Positions 1 to 6,397 of a stretch of DNA of 6,775 nucleotides are shown piece after piece. Source of the stretch: Bryobacterales bacterium (lineage in GTDB: Bacteria > Acidobacteriota > Terriglobia > Bryobacterales > Bryobacteraceae); NCBI GenBank assembly GCA_025456495.1, contig JALOKO010000219.1:1-6775 (forward strand), read 5' to 3'. Position 1 is the stretch's first letter. Each line of letters opens with the position of its first letter. A program made the position numbers and the translations under genes. The notes beneath the pieces are model-generated. The model was not told the DNA's origin and made no database searches. It saw only the letters and a list, made by a program, of their open reading frames with translations.

Positions 1-2
1 TG

Positions 3-1187
3 CCGGCCTCAGTGCGGCAGGGGCAGCGGCTGACCAACATGAGCGCGCTGCAGGCATCGTTTCCCATTGTGCCGTCGCGCTATTCCTTTGCGCAGCATGG
101 TGTGAACGGGACGTGGGTGAGCGAATTGCTGCCGCATACCGCGGCGGTGGTGGACAAGCTTAGCATCGTGCGATCTGTACACACTGAGGCCATCAATCAC
201 GACCCTGCGGTGACCTTCTTTCAGACCGGATCGCAGATTGCAGGACGGCCCAGCATGGGTGCCTGGGTGTCGTATGGGCTGGGCTGCGAGACGGAAAATC
301 TGCCCGCGTTCGTTGTGATGATTTCACCGGGGGGCGGCGGGGGAGGGCAACCGCTGTACGATCGCCTGTGGGGCAGCGGGTTTTTGCCGACGCGATTCCA
401 AGGGGTGAAGTTCCGCAGTGTGGGGGACCCGGTGCTGTACCTGTCCAATCCGCCTGGATTCCCGGCCGAGAATCGCCGCGTGTTTCTGGATGCGGTGAAC
501 GAGATCAACCAGGCTAAGTTGGAAGACTTCGGTGACCCGGAAATCGCCACGCGGATTGCGCAGTATGAGATGGCCTTCCGCATGCAGACGTCGGTTCCGG
601 AACTGACTGACCTTTCCAAGGAAAGCGACGCGGTGGTGGAGAGCTATGGCCCGGATGCGCGTAAGCCCGGCACCTTCGCCTATAACTGTTTGCTGGCGCG
701 ACGGCTGGCCGAGCGAGGGGTGCGCTTCATCCAGTTGTATCACCGGGATTGGGACCATCATGGCGGGTTGCCGAAGGGGATGCCGCAGCGATGCAAAGAG
801 ACGGACCAGCCCTCAGCGGCGCTGTTGCGTGACCTGGAACAGCGGGGCATGCTGGAGGATACGCTGGTGATTTGGGGCGGGGAATTCGGGCGCACTGTCT
901 ACTGCCAGGGCAAGCTGACCAAGGACGACTACGGGCGCGACCATCATCCGCGCTGCTTCACGATGTGGTTTGCCGGGGCCGGAATGCAGCCGGGGCTGGT
1001 GTATGGCGCGACGGACGATTACAGCTACAACATCACGGAGAATCCGGTACATGTGCATGATGTGCAGGCCACGATCCTGCAGCAGCTGGGCATCCAGCAC
1101 ACGCGGCTGACGTACAAGTTCCAAGGCCGCAATTTCCGGCTGACGGATGTCCACGGCAACGTGGTGAAGGGCCTACTGCGGGGCTAG
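3..1187 (+). CDS. DUF1501 family protein, 5'-truncated by the window edge
   Basis: The reading frame is open to the first bases of the window, so the GTG at 12 and the ATG at 39 are probably internal codons. Full-length DUF1501 proteins usually have a further N-terminal stretch, often with a Tat-type signal. What remains, about 394 codons, follows the family closely: FAQHG and WVSELLPHT near the start, LYDRLWGSGFLP, WDHHGG (750-767), GGEFGRT (876-896), GRDHHP (933-950) and the end block VHVHDVQATILQQLGI followed by LTDVHGNVVKG. DUF1501 belongs to the alkaline phosphatase/sulfatase-like superfamily, and the His/Asp-rich motifs are plausible metal ligands, but the substrate is not established. 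In Planctomycetes and Solibacter-like bacteria such genes usually follow a DUF1549/DUF1553 cytochrome-type gene, which may lie just upstream here (inference). A run of six glycines is encoded at 330-347. The next gene starts 61 bases downstream. Confidence 0.9.
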   Translation, partial: PASVRQGQRLTNMSALQASFPIVPSRYSFAQHGVNGTWVSELLPHTAAVVDKLSIVRSVHTEAINHDPAVTFFQTGSQIAGRPSMGAWVSYGLGCETENLPAFVVMISPGGGGGGQPLYDRLWGSGFLPTRFQGVKFRSVGDPVLYLSNPPGFPAENRRVFLDAVNEINQAKLEDFGDPEIATRIAQYEMAFRMQTSVPELTDLSKESDAVVESYGPDARKPGTFAYNCLLARRLAERGVRFIQLYHRDWDHHGGLPKGMPQRCKETDQPSAALLRDLEQRGMLEDTLVIWGGEFGRTVYCQGKLTKDDYGRDHHPRCFTMWFAGAGMQPGLVYGATDDYSYNITENPVHVHDVQATILQQLGIQHTRLTYKFQGRNFRLTDVHGNVVKGLLRG

Positions 1188-1237
1188 GTGGAAGCGGATC
1201 GCTTTGTTAGGGAAAACTGCGATAGCATGGCTGCTTC

Positions 1238-1242
1238 GGAGG
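1238..1242 (+). promoter_or_regulatory. Ribosome binding site deciding the start of the SGNH-DUF1080 gene
   Basis: GGAGG lies 6 bases before the ATG at 1249. It supports that start over the in-frame TTG at 1204, which would add 15 residues in front of the signal peptide. Confidence 0.75.
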
Positions 1243-1248
1243 TTCCGC

Positions 1249-3150
1249 ATGCCTTTGCCCCGACGTCTGTTGCTGGCCGCGATGGCCGCCCTTGCCTTGT
1301 GTTCCTGTGCGCCGCAGGCAGACCGTTCGGCGCCAGCAGGTACGGGGCGCGTGGCGTTGGCGCCGGGCGCCGCGGCAGGCGCGCCGGACTTTGCCATCGC
1401 CAATGGCGACCACGTGGTGTTCTATGGCGACAGCATCACGGATCAGCGCCTGTACACGACCTTCGTGGAGACCTACATTCGCACGCGCTTTCCGGCGATG
1501 GATGTCCGCTTCACGCACTCCGGATGGGGTGGCGACCGGGTGGGGGGCGGCGGGGGCGGCGGCATCCGCCAGCGATTGGAGCGCGATGTGATTGCCTACC
1601 AGCCCACCATGGTGACGGTGATGCTGGGCATGAACGATGGCCGCTATCGGGCATTTGATCCGATGATTTTCGAGATCTACTCCAATGGCTACAAGAACCT
1701 CGTGGGCCAACTGAAGAAGGCGCTGCCGCAGGTGCGCATTACCGCCATTCAGCCGTCGCCCTATGATGACGTGACGCGCAAGCCGAACTTCCCTGGGGGC
1801 TACAACGCGACGCTGCTGCGTTATTCGGATTTTCTGGCGGAGCTGGCGGCGGCGGAAGGGCTGATGCTGGCCGACCTGAACCGTCCGGTGGTGGCTGCGC
1901 TGGAGAAGGCGCTGACCGCGGACCCCAAGCTGGCGGAGCAGATCAGCCCGGACCGCGTGCATCCGCGTCCGCCGGGCCATCTGCTGATGGCGGCGGAGTT
2001 GCTGAAGGCCTGGAAGGCGCCTGCGTTGGTGAGCGCCGTGGAGGTGGATGCCGCGGCGGGCAAGGTGACGCGGGAAGAGAATACCGAGGTGACCGACGCC
2101 AGCTTCAGCGATGGGGTGGCCTGGATACAACGCGACGCGGCGCTTCCGTTGCCGATTGATCTGTCTGACCCGGTGATGGCGCTGGCGGTGAAGGCGGGTG
2201 GCGTGATGGAGGCCTTGAACCAGCAGACGCTGGCGGTGAAAGGCTTGGCCGCGGGGAAGCATACGTTGCTGATTGATGGCGATGTGATGGGCGTCTTTGA
2301 CGCCGAGGCGCTGTCCGTTGGGGTGAACCTGGCTGCGTACAAGACCCCGATGTGGGCCAAGGCGATGCGCGTCCATCAGTTGACTCTGGACCGCGCCAAT
2401 GCCCACAACACGCGCTGGCGCAATGTGCAGGTTCCGTTTGAAGAGGAACAGCCGGAAGCGACCGGGAAGGCGATGGCGGCGCTGGATGCCCTGCGCGACG
2501 CACTGCAGGCGGAACAGCAGCAGGCCGCGCAACCCGATGCACACCGCTTCGAACTGCTGCCCGGCGACCGTGGCTTCGCGCCCATCTTCAATGGCAAGGA
2601 CCTGGAGGGGTGGCACATCAGCAAGACCAACCATCACGGGACCACTCCCGTGTGGCGGGTGGCCGACGGGGTGCTGAGCGGCACGCAGGACCGTCCTGGT
2701 GAGGGCGGCATTCTGCTGACCGACAAGAAGTACAAGAACTTCGAGATCTCGCTGGAGCTGCGTCCGGACTTTGGCTGCGATGGGGGCCTGTTTCTACGGG
2801 CCACTGAGAAGGGCGAGGCCTACCAGGTGATGCTGGATTATCTGGACGGCGGATCCGTGGGCGGCATCTATGGGGAAGGGCTGAAGGGGGTGCAGGGCAC
2901 GCCGGGTAAGTGGCGGCCGCACTGGAAATCGAACGACTGGAACCATCTTCGCGCGCGCATCGAGGGGGACACGCCGCGCATCCGCGTTTGGATGAACGGC
3001 ACACAGATTGTGGATTGGACCGATACCGGGAATCATCTGCCGGAAGGGGCCACCGACGGCCACATCGCGGTGCAGGTACACCGTGGCAACCGGTGGATTC
3101 CCGGTGGGGAGCACCGCTTCCGGAACATCGCGGTGCGCGAACTGCCCTGA
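1249..3150 (+). CDS. Exported SGNH/GDSL hydrolase fused to a DUF1080 domain, probable lipoprotein
   Basis: The protein has 633 residues. I chose the ATG at 1249 because GGAGG (1238-1242) lies 6 bases before it and translation then opens with a signal peptide: MPLPRR, a hydrophobic stretch, and LCSC at about 17-20, a plausible lipobox with Cys20 as lipidation site. The frame could open at a TTG at 1204, but that would bury the signal. The SGNH domain covers roughly residues 48-260: block I GDSIT with nucleophile Ser62, a glycine-rich block II (HSGWGGDR, then seven Gly at 99-105), block III GMND with Asn129, and block V DRVHP with Asp235 and His238. All expected catalytic residues are present, so it should be an active esterase or deacetylase. 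Residues about 265-410 are an extension I associate with this GDSL subgroup, followed by a helical, Ala/Gln-rich linker. From about 440 to the end is DUF1080 (FAPIFNGKDLEGW onwards), a concanavalin-like fold linked to glycan binding or hydrolysis; some members are called 3-keto-disaccharide hydrolases. Action on an acetylated polysaccharide outside the cytoplasm is inferred; the substrate is unknown. Confidence 0.88.
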   Translation: MPLPRRLLLAAMAALALCSCAPQADRSAPAGTGRVALAPGAAAGAPDFAIANGDHVVFYGDSITDQRLYTTFVETYIRTRFPAMDVRFTHSGWGGDRVGGGGGGGIRQRLERDVIAYQPTMVTVMLGMNDGRYRAFDPMIFEIYSNGYKNLVGQLKKALPQVRITAIQPSPYDDVTRKPNFPGGYNATLLRYSDFLAELAAAEGLMLADLNRPVVAALEKALTADPKLAEQISPDRVHPRPPGHLLMAAELLKAWKAPALVSAVEVDAAAGKVTREENTEVTDASFSDGVAWIQRDAALPLPIDLSDPVMALAVKAGGVMEALNQQTLAVKGLAAGKHTLLIDGDVMGVFDAEALSVGVNLAAYKTPMWAKAMRVHQLTLDRANAHNTRWRNVQVPFEEEQPEATGKAMAALDALRDALQAEQQQAAQPDAHRFELLPGDRGFAPIFNGKDLEGWHISKTNHHGTTPVWRVADGVLSGTQDRPGEGGILLTDKKYKNFEISLELRPDFGCDGGLFLRATEKGEAYQVMLDYLDGGSVGGIYGEGLKGVQGTPGKWRPHWKSNDWNHLRARIEGDTPRIRVWMNGTQIVDWTDTGNHLPEGATDGHIAVQVHRGNRWIPGGEHRFRNIAVRELP

Positions 3151-3171
3151 TGAGAGCTAAGGCCGAGGGTA

Positions 3172-3189
3172 GCCCGTAAAGCAACGGGC
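3172..3189 (+). other. Short intergenic hairpin before trpB2
   Basis: GCCCGT (3172-3177) and ACGGGC (3184-3189) form a perfect 6-bp stem around the loop AAAGCA. No T-tract follows, so it is not a standard intrinsic terminator. It sits between the SGNH stop and the trpB2 ribosome binding site and could weakly attenuate readthrough or protect an mRNA end. It may also be chance in GC-rich DNA. Confidence 0.35.
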
Positions 3190-3215
3190 GCAGACAGACA
3201 GAGGAGAGCAAAACC

Positions 3216-4580
3216 GTGTCAGAGAGCGTAAAGTACGTGCTGGACGAGAGCCGGATTCCGAAGACGTGGTATAACCTTGCGGCGGACCTGCCCGCGCCCC
3301 TGCCGCCCGTGCTGCATCCGGGAACGAAGCAACCGATTGGGCCGCAGGATCTGGCGCCGCTCTTCCCCATGTCGCTGATTATGCAAGAGGTGTCCACTGA
3401 GCGTGAGATTGAGATTCCTGGCCCTGTGCGGGATATCTACCGGCAATGGCGGCCCAGCCCGCTGTATCGCGCGCGGCGGCTGGAAAAGGCGCTGGATACC
3501 CCGGCGAAGATTTACTACAAATACGAAGGGGTGAGCCCGGCGGGGAGCCACAAGCCGAACACGGCGGTAGCGCAGGCTTACTACAACAAGGAAGCAGGTA
3601 TCCAGCGGATCACCACTGAAACCGGGGCAGGGCAGTGGGGTTCGTCGCTGGCCTTTGCGGGTGCGCTGTTCGGCATCGAGATCAAGGTGTACATGGTGCG
3701 GGTTTCCTTTAACCAGAAGCCCTACCGGCGGGCGTTGATGGAAAGCTACGGCGCCACCTGCGTGGCCTCGCCGTCGATGGAAACCCAGTCCGGGCGGGCG
3801 ATTCTGGCGCAACGGGAAGACCATCCCGGCAGCCTGGGTATCGCCATCTCTGAAGCCGTGGAAGTGGCCGCGCAGGACCCCGGCGCCAACTATGCGCTGG
3901 GCAGCGTGTTGAATCATGTGCTGCTGCACCAGACCATCATCGGCCTGGAGGCCATGGAGCAATTGGAACTGGCCGGAGACTACCCGGATGTGGTGGTGGG
4001 TTGCACGGGTGGCGGATCGAACTTCGCGGGCATTGCCTTCCCCTTCATTGGCGCTGGATTGCGGGGCGGGCCCAAGCCGCGCATCGTGGCCGTGGAGCCG
4101 GCCGCCTGCCCCAGCCTCACGCGTGGCCAGTACGCCTACGATTTCGGCGACACCGCGCACCTGACTCCGCTCACGAAGATGCACACCCTGGGCAGCACCT
4201 TTACGCCGCCGGGTTTCCACGCCGGTGGATTGCGCTACCACGGGATGGCTCCCATGGTGAGTCACCTGAAGGAACTAGGGTTGCTGGAGGCGGTGGCCTA
4301 CCACCAGTTGGGCTGCTTCGAGGCCGGGCTGCAGTTCGCCCGCGCCGAAGGGATCCTGCCGGCGCCGGAGGCCAACCACGCCGTCAAGGGCGCCATCGAG
4401 GAAGCGCTGAAGGCCAAGCGGGACGGGACCAGCCCGGTGATTCTGTTCAACCTCTGCGGCCACGGCCACTTTGACATGCAGGCCTACATTGACTACTTCG
4501 GCGGCAAGCTGGTTGACCAGGATTACGACGAAGCGGAACTGGCGATGGCTTTGTCGGGGTTGCCCTCCGTTCACGTGTAG
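3216..4580 (+). CDS. trpB2: TrpB2-type tryptophan synthase beta chain (PLP-dependent)
   Basis: The protein has 454 residues, the usual size of the TrpB2 (TrpB-related) branch and longer than classical TrpB1 of about 400. It starts at GTG 3216, with GAGGAG (3201-3206) 9 bases upstream. The family joins indole and L-serine to make L-tryptophan, with PLP bound as a Schiff base. Visible active-site elements are SHKPN with the PLP lysine Lys113, TETGAGQWG with the catalytic glutamate Glu135, and the phosphate-binding GGGSN at 265-269. HKPN (classical HKIN) and GAGQWG (classical GAGQHG) are marks of the TrpB2 branch, as is the long N-terminal part. There is no trpA, trpC or trpF next to it. This fits an orphan TrpB2 working without the alpha subunit, often described as indole salvage (EC 4.2.1.122). 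It lies 65 bases after the SGNH gene. Whether it is the only TrpB in the genome cannot be seen here. The protein should be cytoplasmic; I see no signal peptide. Confidence 0.95.
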   Translation: MSESVKYVLDESRIPKTWYNLAADLPAPLPPVLHPGTKQPIGPQDLAPLFPMSLIMQEVSTEREIEIPGPVRDIYRQWRPSPLYRARRLEKALDTPAKIYYKYEGVSPAGSHKPNTAVAQAYYNKEAGIQRITTETGAGQWGSSLAFAGALFGIEIKVYMVRVSFNQKPYRRALMESYGATCVASPSMETQSGRAILAQREDHPGSLGIAISEAVEVAAQDPGANYALGSVLNHVLLHQTIIGLEAMEQLELAGDYPDVVVGCTGGGSNFAGIAFPFIGAGLRGGPKPRIVAVEPAACPSLTRGQYAYDFGDTAHLTPLTKMHTLGSTFTPPGFHAGGLRYHGMAPMVSHLKELGLLEAVAYHQLGCFEAGLQFARAEGILPAPEANHAVKGAIEEALKAKRDGTSPVILFNLCGHGHFDMQAYIDYFGGKLVDQDYDEAELAMALSGLPSVHV

Positions 4581-4590
4581 GCGTCTGCCC

Positions 4591-4621
4591 GGTTGCGGGT
4601 TCCGACGGTTGTGCGGGTTCC
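4591..4621 (+). repeat. Imperfect direct repeat downstream of trpB2
   Basis: GGTTGCGGGTTCC (4591-4603) recurs as GGTTGTGCGGGTTCC (4607-4621). The second copy has two extra bases and lies 3 bases after the first. It starts 10 bases after the trpB2 stop. No function is evident. Confidence 0.5.
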
Positions 4622-4643
4622 TGGGGTGGATAGCGTAACCCCA
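4622..4643 (+). terminator. Possible weak terminator hairpin after trpB2
   Basis: TGGGGT (4622-4627) pairs perfectly with ACCCCA (4638-4643) around a 10-base loop. It lies 41 bases after the trpB2 stop and before the promoter candidate of the next gene, which suits a terminator. The stem is short and no T-tract follows, so the call is tentative. Confidence 0.3.
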
Positions 4644-4702
4644 CGACGGCCCGCGCGTCCTATGGGTGCGTGCCCCCTCGTCCGGTTCGCCGGCAGGGTG
4701 CC

Positions 4703-4711
4703 TGATATACT
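4703..4711 (+). promoter_or_regulatory. Extended -10 promoter candidate for the S41-like gene
   Basis: TGATATACT reads as an extended -10 element: TG, one base, then TATACT (4706-4711), which differs from TATAAT at one position. The -35 region is poor (CCGGTT at 4683-4688 with a 17-base spacer), as is common for extended -10 promoters. Transcription would start near 4718 and leave a leader of about 80 bases. The -10 is flanked by a perfect inverted repeat, CCTGA (4701-4705) and TCAGG (4712-4716), which could be an operator or coincidence. Confidence 0.45.
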
Positions 4712-4797
4712 TCAGGGTAAGCACCGGAGTTGGCGCGCGGAGCGTCGTCATCTCTTTGTAGCCAGAAAGGCAAGGAAGCTGGGGTATCCATTCGCTT

Positions 4798-6075
4798 ATG
4801 AATAGCCATACCAAGATCGCGGTGGTCTCGCTCTCCCTGATGATGGTGTTCCTGCTGCTGGTGGGGGCGCTGTTAGGGAAAAACAAGCAGGACTCAAAGG
4901 GCGCTTACCCGCAGCTTTCGGTGTTTACCGAAGTGTTGAGCCGCATCAAGAGTGAATACGTTGAGGAGCCCGAACTCAGCAGCGTCACCAACGGCGCCCT
5001 AACCGGTATGCTGGAGGCGATTGACCCGTATGCCAGCTTTCTAAACGCAGACCAGTTCTTCGAATACGAGAAGTTCAAGGACAGCACGGCCAATGTGGCG
5101 GGTGTGCATCTCTCCCGGCGCTACGGCATGATTGGCATTGTGGGCGTCGTGCCCGGTTCGGCTGCTGATGTTGCTGGTCTGGGCACGGGGGATGTGGTAG
5201 AGAGCATCAATAACATTTCCACCCGCGATATGCCCGTGGCCTACGCGGATATTCTGCTGAAGGGCGCCCGCGGCAATGAGGTGAAGATGGCGGTGATTCG
5301 TCTGGGAACTTCGGCTTCCGAGGAGGTCACCCTCAGCTTGTCCAAGGCCGTGAGTCCGGCGGTGTTCTCCCGGCTTATCGAAGGCAAGTACGGCTATGTC
5401 CGTCCGGAAGTGCTTAGCACGGGTCGTAGTCAGCAGGTGGCGCGCGCCATTCGCGGGCTGGCGGGGGAGGGGGCCAAGCAGTTCATCCTGGACTTGCGCA
5501 ACACCTCAGTAGGCGATGACGCGGAGGGAGTGAAGCTGGCGGACCTGTTTGTCGACTCAGGGGAACTGGGCTGGCTGGAAGGCCAGAAGGTTCCCAAGAT
5601 GGTGTTCTCGGCCTCGCCCGCAACCACGGTAACCAAGGCGCCGCTGGTGGTGCTGACCAACCGCGGCACGGCCAACGGCGCGGAAATCGCTGCCGCCGCC
5701 CTGCTGGCTGTGAAGCGCGCCGAAGTGGTGGGGGACCGCACCTATGGCGATGCCGGTACCCGCAAGGTGGTTAACCTGGACGATGGGTCCGCGCTGATTC
5801 TCACGCTGGGTAAATACTACACCTCCGGTGCGAAGGAATCCATCCAGGATCGTGGCGTCATCCCCACCGTACCGATGTCGGATTACGTTCGCGATGAACC
5901 GGAGGAGGATGCTCCCTCCAACTTCGACATCCGCGACTTCCGCCGGAACCGCCCGGCGCCCGAAGTGGACAAGATGGTTCGCAAGGCCATTGATGTGCTC
6001 ACGAATGGTGTCCCCAAGGACGACCAGGTCGCTGTGCGGGGACAGCGCCTGCTTCCTCTCGCGCCCGCTGCCTAA
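4798..6075 (+). CDS. S41/CtpA-like membrane-anchored PDZ protein with substituted catalytic residues
   Basis: The protein has 425 residues. A hydrophobic segment at about 7-27 without a lipobox suggests an N-terminal anchor with the rest in the periplasm. The order is that of carboxy-terminal processing proteases: an N-terminal helical part (EVLSRIKSEYVEEP at 45-58, IDPYASFL at 75-82), a PDZ domain at about 98-182 (PGSAADVAGLGTGDVVESIN), then the S41 core at about 190-375 ending in DGSALILTLGKYYTSG and SIQDRGVIPTV. Active members cut proteins at their C terminus with a Ser-Lys dyad. Aligned by eye to E. coli Prc (SASASE, then FGKGTVQ), the Ser position is Asn293 in GTANGAE, the Lys position is Asp318 in TYGDAG, and the helper Gln is Arg322. 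The spacing between the first two is conserved at 25 residues without gaps. It is therefore probably not an S41 protease of the usual mechanism and may bind peptides or act as an adaptor. The start is ATG 4798; the ribosome binding site is weak (GGGG at 4781-4784, or AAGGAAG at 4772-4778). Confidence 0.88.
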   Translation: MNSHTKIAVVSLSLMMVFLLLVGALLGKNKQDSKGAYPQLSVFTEVLSRIKSEYVEEPELSSVTNGALTGMLEAIDPYASFLNADQFFEYEKFKDSTANVAGVHLSRRYGMIGIVGVVPGSAADVAGLGTGDVVESINNISTRDMPVAYADILLKGARGNEVKMAVIRLGTSASEEVTLSLSKAVSPAVFSRLIEGKYGYVRPEVLSTGRSQQVARAIRGLAGEGAKQFILDLRNTSVGDDAEGVKLADLFVDSGELGWLEGQKVPKMVFSASPATTVTKAPLVVLTNRGTANGAEIAAAALLAVKRAEVVGDRTYGDAGTRKVVNLDDGSALILTLGKYYTSGAKESIQDRGVIPTVPMSDYVRDEPEEDAPSNFDIRDFRRNRPAPEVDKMVRKAIDVLTNGVPKDDQVAVRGQRLLPLAPAA

Positions 6076-6088
6076 GCGCCCTTGCGCT
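6075..6088 (+). terminator. Small hairpin at the stop of the S41-like gene
   Basis: AGCGC (6075-6079) pairs with GCGCT (6084-6088) around the 4-base loop CCTT. The first stem base is the last base of the stop codon. No T-tract follows, so it is a weak terminator candidate at best. Confidence 0.25.
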
Positions 6089-6108
6089 GGCACCGCGGCG
6101 AGGAAGAG

Positions 6109-6190
6109 GATGTGTGGCCCGAGTGGCTGGCTGGGTGGCCCAAGGGGATGTGTGGCCCGAGTGGCTGGGTGGCCCAAGGGGATGGGTGGC
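6109..6190 (+). repeat. Tandem repeat of 38 and 34 bp plus a partial third copy
   Basis: Copy 1 (6109-6146) and copy 2 (6147-6180) both begin GATGTGTGGCCCGAGTGGCT and end GGGTGGCCCAAGGG. They are identical except for one extra CTGG in copy 1, itself a duplicated tetranucleotide. A third, partial copy (6181-6190, GATGGGTGGC) follows with one difference in the shared bases. The near-perfect identity points to recent duplication by slippage or unequal recombination. The array begins 33 bases after the S41 stop. The GGCCCGAG and GGCCCAAG cores are alike, so the unit may itself derive from a shorter duplicated element. Confidence 0.9.
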
Positions 6191-6215
6191 AATGAGCGCC
6201 CCGCCCATTCTGCGC

Positions 6216-6221
6216 GATAAT
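6216..6221 (+). promoter_or_regulatory. Possible -10 element upstream of fmdB
   Basis: GATAAT matches TATAAT at five of six positions, but no good -35 hexamer lies 16-18 bases upstream. If used, it would give a leader of roughly 240 bases containing the 16-bp repeat array and the hairpin at 6391-6424. Confidence 0.3.
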
Positions 6222-6253
6222 GGAATCAAGACGGCCCGGCAGACCGAAGCGCC

Positions 6254-6365
6254 GATACGCTGAAGCGCTGGCGCAGTGAATCGCAGGCGCAGTGAATCGC
6301 AGGCGCAGTGAATCGCTAGGATAGCGAATCGCTAGGACAGTGAAGCACTAAGGCAGTGACGCCGA
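6254..6365 (+). repeat. Seven-unit degenerate 16-bp tandem repeat in exact phase
   Basis: Units start every 16 bases with no insertions or deletions: 6254, 6270, 6286, 6302, 6318, 6334 and 6350. Units 2 and 3 are identical (GGCGCAGTGAATCGCA) and unit 4 differs only in the last base. Later units drift (AGGATAGCGAATCGCT, AGGACAGTGAAGCACT, AAGGCAGTGACGCCGA), as does the first (GATACGCTGAAGCGCT). The core is an inverted repeat around three bases: AGCG-AAT-CGCT at 6323-6333, part of the perfect 13-base palindrome at 6322-6334, and AGTG-AAG-CACT at 6339-6349. The period is not a multiple of three, so this is not a protein repeat. It could be a set of protein-binding sites, a string of small RNA hairpins in the fmdB leader, or a decaying satellite. 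Confidence 0.85.
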
Positions 6366-6370
6366 GGTGA

Positions 6371-6397
6371 ACTGGCTGACGGCTTACTGGCCGACGG
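6371..6397 (+). repeat. 12-bp imperfect direct repeat
   Basis: ACTGGCTGACGG (6371-6382) recurs as ACTGGCCGACGG (6386-6397), 11 of 12 identical at a period of 15. The first copy starts exactly where the next core of the 16-bp array would begin, so it may be a further decayed part of that array. Confidence 0.6.

Noticed and set aside
1204..1248. Upstream TTG start for the SGNH gene
   Set aside because: It has no ribosome binding site and would put 15 residues before the signal peptide, whereas ATG 1249 has a well-placed GGAGG.
1207..2637. 476-codon open frame on the minus strand
   Set aside because: It lies antisense to the SGNH-DUF1080 gene, its product is dominated by Arg, His, Gln and Leu with no recognisable domain, and GC-rich codon use explains its length.
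2618..3397. 259-codon minus-strand frame spanning the SGNH-trpB2 junction
   Set aside because: It covers the ends of two well-supported plus-strand genes, is rich in Arg, Ser, Pro and Cys, and shows no domain.
3219..4265. 348-codon open frame on the minus strand
   Set aside because: It is the complement of trpB2, whose product is unmistakable. The antisense translation resembles no family.
4593..4805. 70-codon plus-strand frame between trpB2 and the S41-like gene
   Set aside because: It starts inside a direct repeat, runs through the promoter candidate and overlaps the S41 start. It has no ribosome binding site or recognisable sequence.
5999..6229. Minus-strand frame with repeated HPLGPPSHSGHT-like peptides
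   Set aside because: The peptide repeat is only the translation of the 34/38-bp DNA repeat. The 4-base difference between copies changes the frame, so it is not a protein repeat.
6254..6365. CRISPR array
   Set aside because: The 16-bp units are directly adjacent with no spacers, are much shorter than CRISPR repeats, and no cas gene is present.
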